A stretch of DNA of 64,000 bases from Cellvibrionales bacterium. GTDB lineage: Bacteria > Pseudomonadota > Gammaproteobacteria > Pseudomonadales > JAHEIH01. The notes under the pieces were generated by a model. The model was not told the origin of the DNA. It did no database searches and saw only the letters and a list, made by a program, of their open reading frames with translations. This document shows positions 63,201-64,000 of this stretch, one piece after another. How positions within the stretch are numbered: the stretch's first letter is position 1; each line of letters starts with the position of its first letter. A program made the translations under genes and the position numbers. The DNA lies in the NCBI GenBank assembly GCA_024639455.1, contig JAHEIH010000005.1, positions 1-64,000 on the forward strand, read 5' to 3'.

Positions 63201-63886
63201 CGGCGTGGGTCGTCCAACGCAGCGCCGTCGTGAATACAGACTCTAGCCTCGTGTGCTTCAAATTCTTCAGACTTCAAAAAGCGCACATCGTTGGTAGCAA
63301 CGATGGGGCATGCCACTTCATCCGCCAGCGCGACAGCGCGCTCAATATAGATCGCCTCATTTTCTCGACCCGTTCGCTGCAACTCTAAGTAGTAGCGATC
63401 AGGAAAAAGGTCCATCCAATACTGCAATAGTTCGGCGGCTTCGTCGTGGCGACCAGCCACCAGAGCAGCGCCGACATCACCCTTGCGACCGCAGGAAAGT
63501 GCAATCAGCCCCTCGCCAAGATCTTTCAACCACTCGCGTTTGATGTAGGCCACACCGTGCCGCTGCCCCTCGCGATAAGCGCGTGATATCAACAACGTGA
63601 GATTTTTATAGCCTTTAAGGTTTTGCACTAGCAACGTCAAGGTGTGAACATCACCACTATCGCTGAGCATCCAAACATCGCTACCAGCGATGGGTTTCAC
63701 GCCACTGCCATTAGCCGCCTTGTAGAATTTAATGAGACCATAGAAGTTACACTGGTCGGTCAATGCCACAGCAGGCATCCCCATATCCGCAACCGCCTTG
63801 GTCAAACCTTTAACGCGCACCAAGCCATCAATCAGAGAAAACTCTGAATGCACTTTAAGATGAACGAACTGCGTGGGATTAGTCAT
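60281..63886 (-). CDS. dnaE: DNA polymerase III subunit alpha
   Basis: Replicative polymerase, 1201 residues (E. coli 1160). The N-terminal PHP domain starts FVHLKVHSEFSLIDGLVRVK, cited here as VHLKVHSEFSLIDG. The catalytic palm carries the Asp pair in SMPDFDVDFCMEKRD near 435 and GPGRGSGAGSLVAYA near 395. Further motifs are GIGKHAGGVVIAPS, FDFLGLRTLTIID, FRPGPLDSGMVDDF and the tandem helix-hairpin-helix/OB region at the C-terminus. It lies 7 nt downstream of rnhB. Confidence 0.97.
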   Translation of the reverse strand: MTNPTQFVHLKVHSEFSLIDGLVRVKGLTKAVADMGMPAVALTDQCNFYGLIKFYKAANGSGVKPIAGSDVWMLSDSGDVHTLTLLVQNLKGYKNLTLLISRAYREGQRHGVAYIKREWLKDLGEGLIALSCGRKGDVGAALVAGRHDEAAELLQYWMDLFPDRYYLELQRTGRENEAIYIERAVALADEVACPIVATNDVRFLKSEEFEAHEARVCIHDGAALDDPRRERRYSEQQYLRSPEEMIELFADLPDAIANTVEIAKRCSIDIELGTYYLPEFPVPENFRHDPFFKEHISYEILEQQTIKVLHEKWQGKESTPEYAKELETGVFFRKISHEGLNERLDFLFDTSADTFPAIQKEYRDRLDFELDIILQMGFPGYFLIVMDFIQWAKDNGIPVGPGRGSGAGSLVAYAQKITDLDPLQYDLLFERFLNPERVSMPDFDVDFCMEKRDKVISYVADHYGREAVSQIVTFGTMAAKAVVRDVARVQGKSYGLADKLSKMIPFEVGMTLAKAYDQEEILRDFLKNDDEAQEIWEMALKLEGVTRGIGKHAGGVVIAPSRLTDFAALYCDEEGSGLVTQFDKNDVEEAGLVKFDFLGLRTLTIIDWAVKMINRPRGDGSQLDFEIERIPLDDQRTFAMLKRAETTAVFQLESRGMKDLIKRLQPDNLEDMIALVALFRPGPLDSGMVDDFVNRKHGRAEVAYPDANYQHEWLEPILKPTYGVIVYQEQVMQIAQTLAGYSLGGADLLRRAMGKKKPEEMAKQRSFFEDGAKGKGVDPDLAMKIFDLVEKFAGYGFNKSHSAAYALVSYQTAYLKARYPAEFMAATMSSELQNTDKIVTFIEECRAMKLPLRLPDVNEGEYMFTVNDSGEIVYGLGAIKGLGEGPIQNLIEARQSGGSFTDLFDFCRRTDARKINKRALEALIRSGAFDSLGVPRQVVFAAMPEAVAAAEQSARNQASGMTDLFGEVINAAAEEDVYHDFRMAHEWSHKQRLLGEKETLGLYVTGHPIDEYEREIRQFAKTRICDIQPKREEQLVAGLIIDVRTNKTRAGDTVARVLLDDRSGRIEVSLFGEVFDQYREALQKDTVVVVSGGVRVDHYSGGMQMNVREVYGIGEARSHYAKALVIKARQHHFATGLAATLDTMLANNRSGGCPVVIEYQGDGAQAKLMLGNGRRLAPDDDVMQTLRQLLGKDNVFLNYAR

Positions 63887-63892
63887 GGGACG

Positions 63893-64000
63893 TTATTGAT
63901 CCTCGAGAAACTTCTTAATGGGTCCATAGGAGCGTCGGTGTTCCGGCAAGATACCGTGCTTTTCGATTGCCGCTAAGTGTACCGCAGTTGGGTAGCCTTT
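63893..64000 (-). CDS. rnhB: Ribonuclease HII, C-terminal end (partial)
   Basis: The last 35 codons of a gene cut by the window edge, reading [16 protein letters not shown] then [15 protein letters not shown] and TAA. KGYPT...H...HRRS is the characteristic end of RNase HII, and rnhB-dnaE is the usual order. The catalytic residues lie outside the window. Confidence 0.88.
   Translation of the reverse strand, partial: KGYPTAVHLAAIEKHGILPEHRRSYGPIKKFLEDQ

Overview
This window is chromosomal DNA of a free-living gammaproteobacterium, most like marine relatives of the Pseudomonadales/Cellvibrionales. That placement is inferred from gene order and protein similarity recalled by eye. The supporting blocks are xerD-dsbC-hom-thrC-recJ...prfB-lysS, rpsP-rimM-trmD-rplS, queA-tgt, mutS-fdxA...rpoS-nlpD-pcm-truD-ispF-ispD-ftsB-eno-kdsA-pyrG-tilS-accA-dnaE-rnhB, and a FdxA that looks nearly identical to the Azotobacter 7Fe ferredoxin. 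Nearly all of the window is housekeeping sequence. I see no CRISPR array, rRNA, tRNA, prophage or recognisable defence system, and no convincing undescribed multi-gene system.

Layout. 1-1440: debris of mobile elements beside the 3' end of guaA. A 1236-bp IS3-family copy with 3-bp target repeats and two disabled ORFs has an IS3 OrfA fragment on one side and the last codons of a tyrosine recombinase on the other. 1535-4594 (minus): guaB-guaA, GMP synthesis. 4667-11341 (plus): xseA, rapA and an orphan type II secretion/type IV pilus ATPase. 11391-27345 (minus): ribosomal operon rpsP-rimM-trmD-rplS, then xerD-dsbC-hom-thrC-recJ, a pxpA-pxpB-pxpC 5-oxoprolinase set with a phosphoribosyltransferase, a D-amino acid pair (aminotransferase plus alanine racemase), and prfB-lysS with the classic RF2 frameshift.

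27346-30588: an island between ffh and rpsP. It holds a tyrosine-recombinase-like gene lacking most catalytic residues and a sulfide:quinone-oxidoreductase-like gene broken by a stop and a frameshift. 30589-34250: ffh, divergent from a CcsA/YpjD-like membrane gene and a CorB-like gene. 34247-37416 (minus): queA-tgt, a NIF3-like gene, a gamma carbonic anhydrase-like gene and a DUF1289 gene. 37544-42911: a chemoreceptor with an apparent sigma-28 promoter, a secreted peroxiredoxin, an orphan sensor kinase and a PhnD-like binding protein. 43119-46084 (plus): mutS-fdxA.

46140-64000 (minus): a dienoyl-CoA-reductase-like SDR, a head-to-head scar of two truncated genes (nucleotidyl cyclase and FecR-like), rpoS with a perfect CRP-type palindrome upstream, nlpD, a DUF368 lipid-carrier transporter, pcm, truD, ispF, ispD, ftsB, eno, kdsA, pyrG, tilS, accA, dnaE and the end of rnhB. 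surE is missing from its usual place between truD and pcm.

Functionally the window covers nucleotide synthesis (guaBA, pyrG), translation, DNA repair (xseA, recJ, mutS, xerD, dnaE), envelope and isoprenoid precursors (alr, kdsA, ispDF, DUF368), threonine synthesis and stress control (rpoS, nlpD, pcm). The most informative oddities are the dead recombinase-like gene with its island, the cyclase/FecR deletion scar, and the nested mobile debris at guaA. No stretch over 300 bases lacks an annotated feature.
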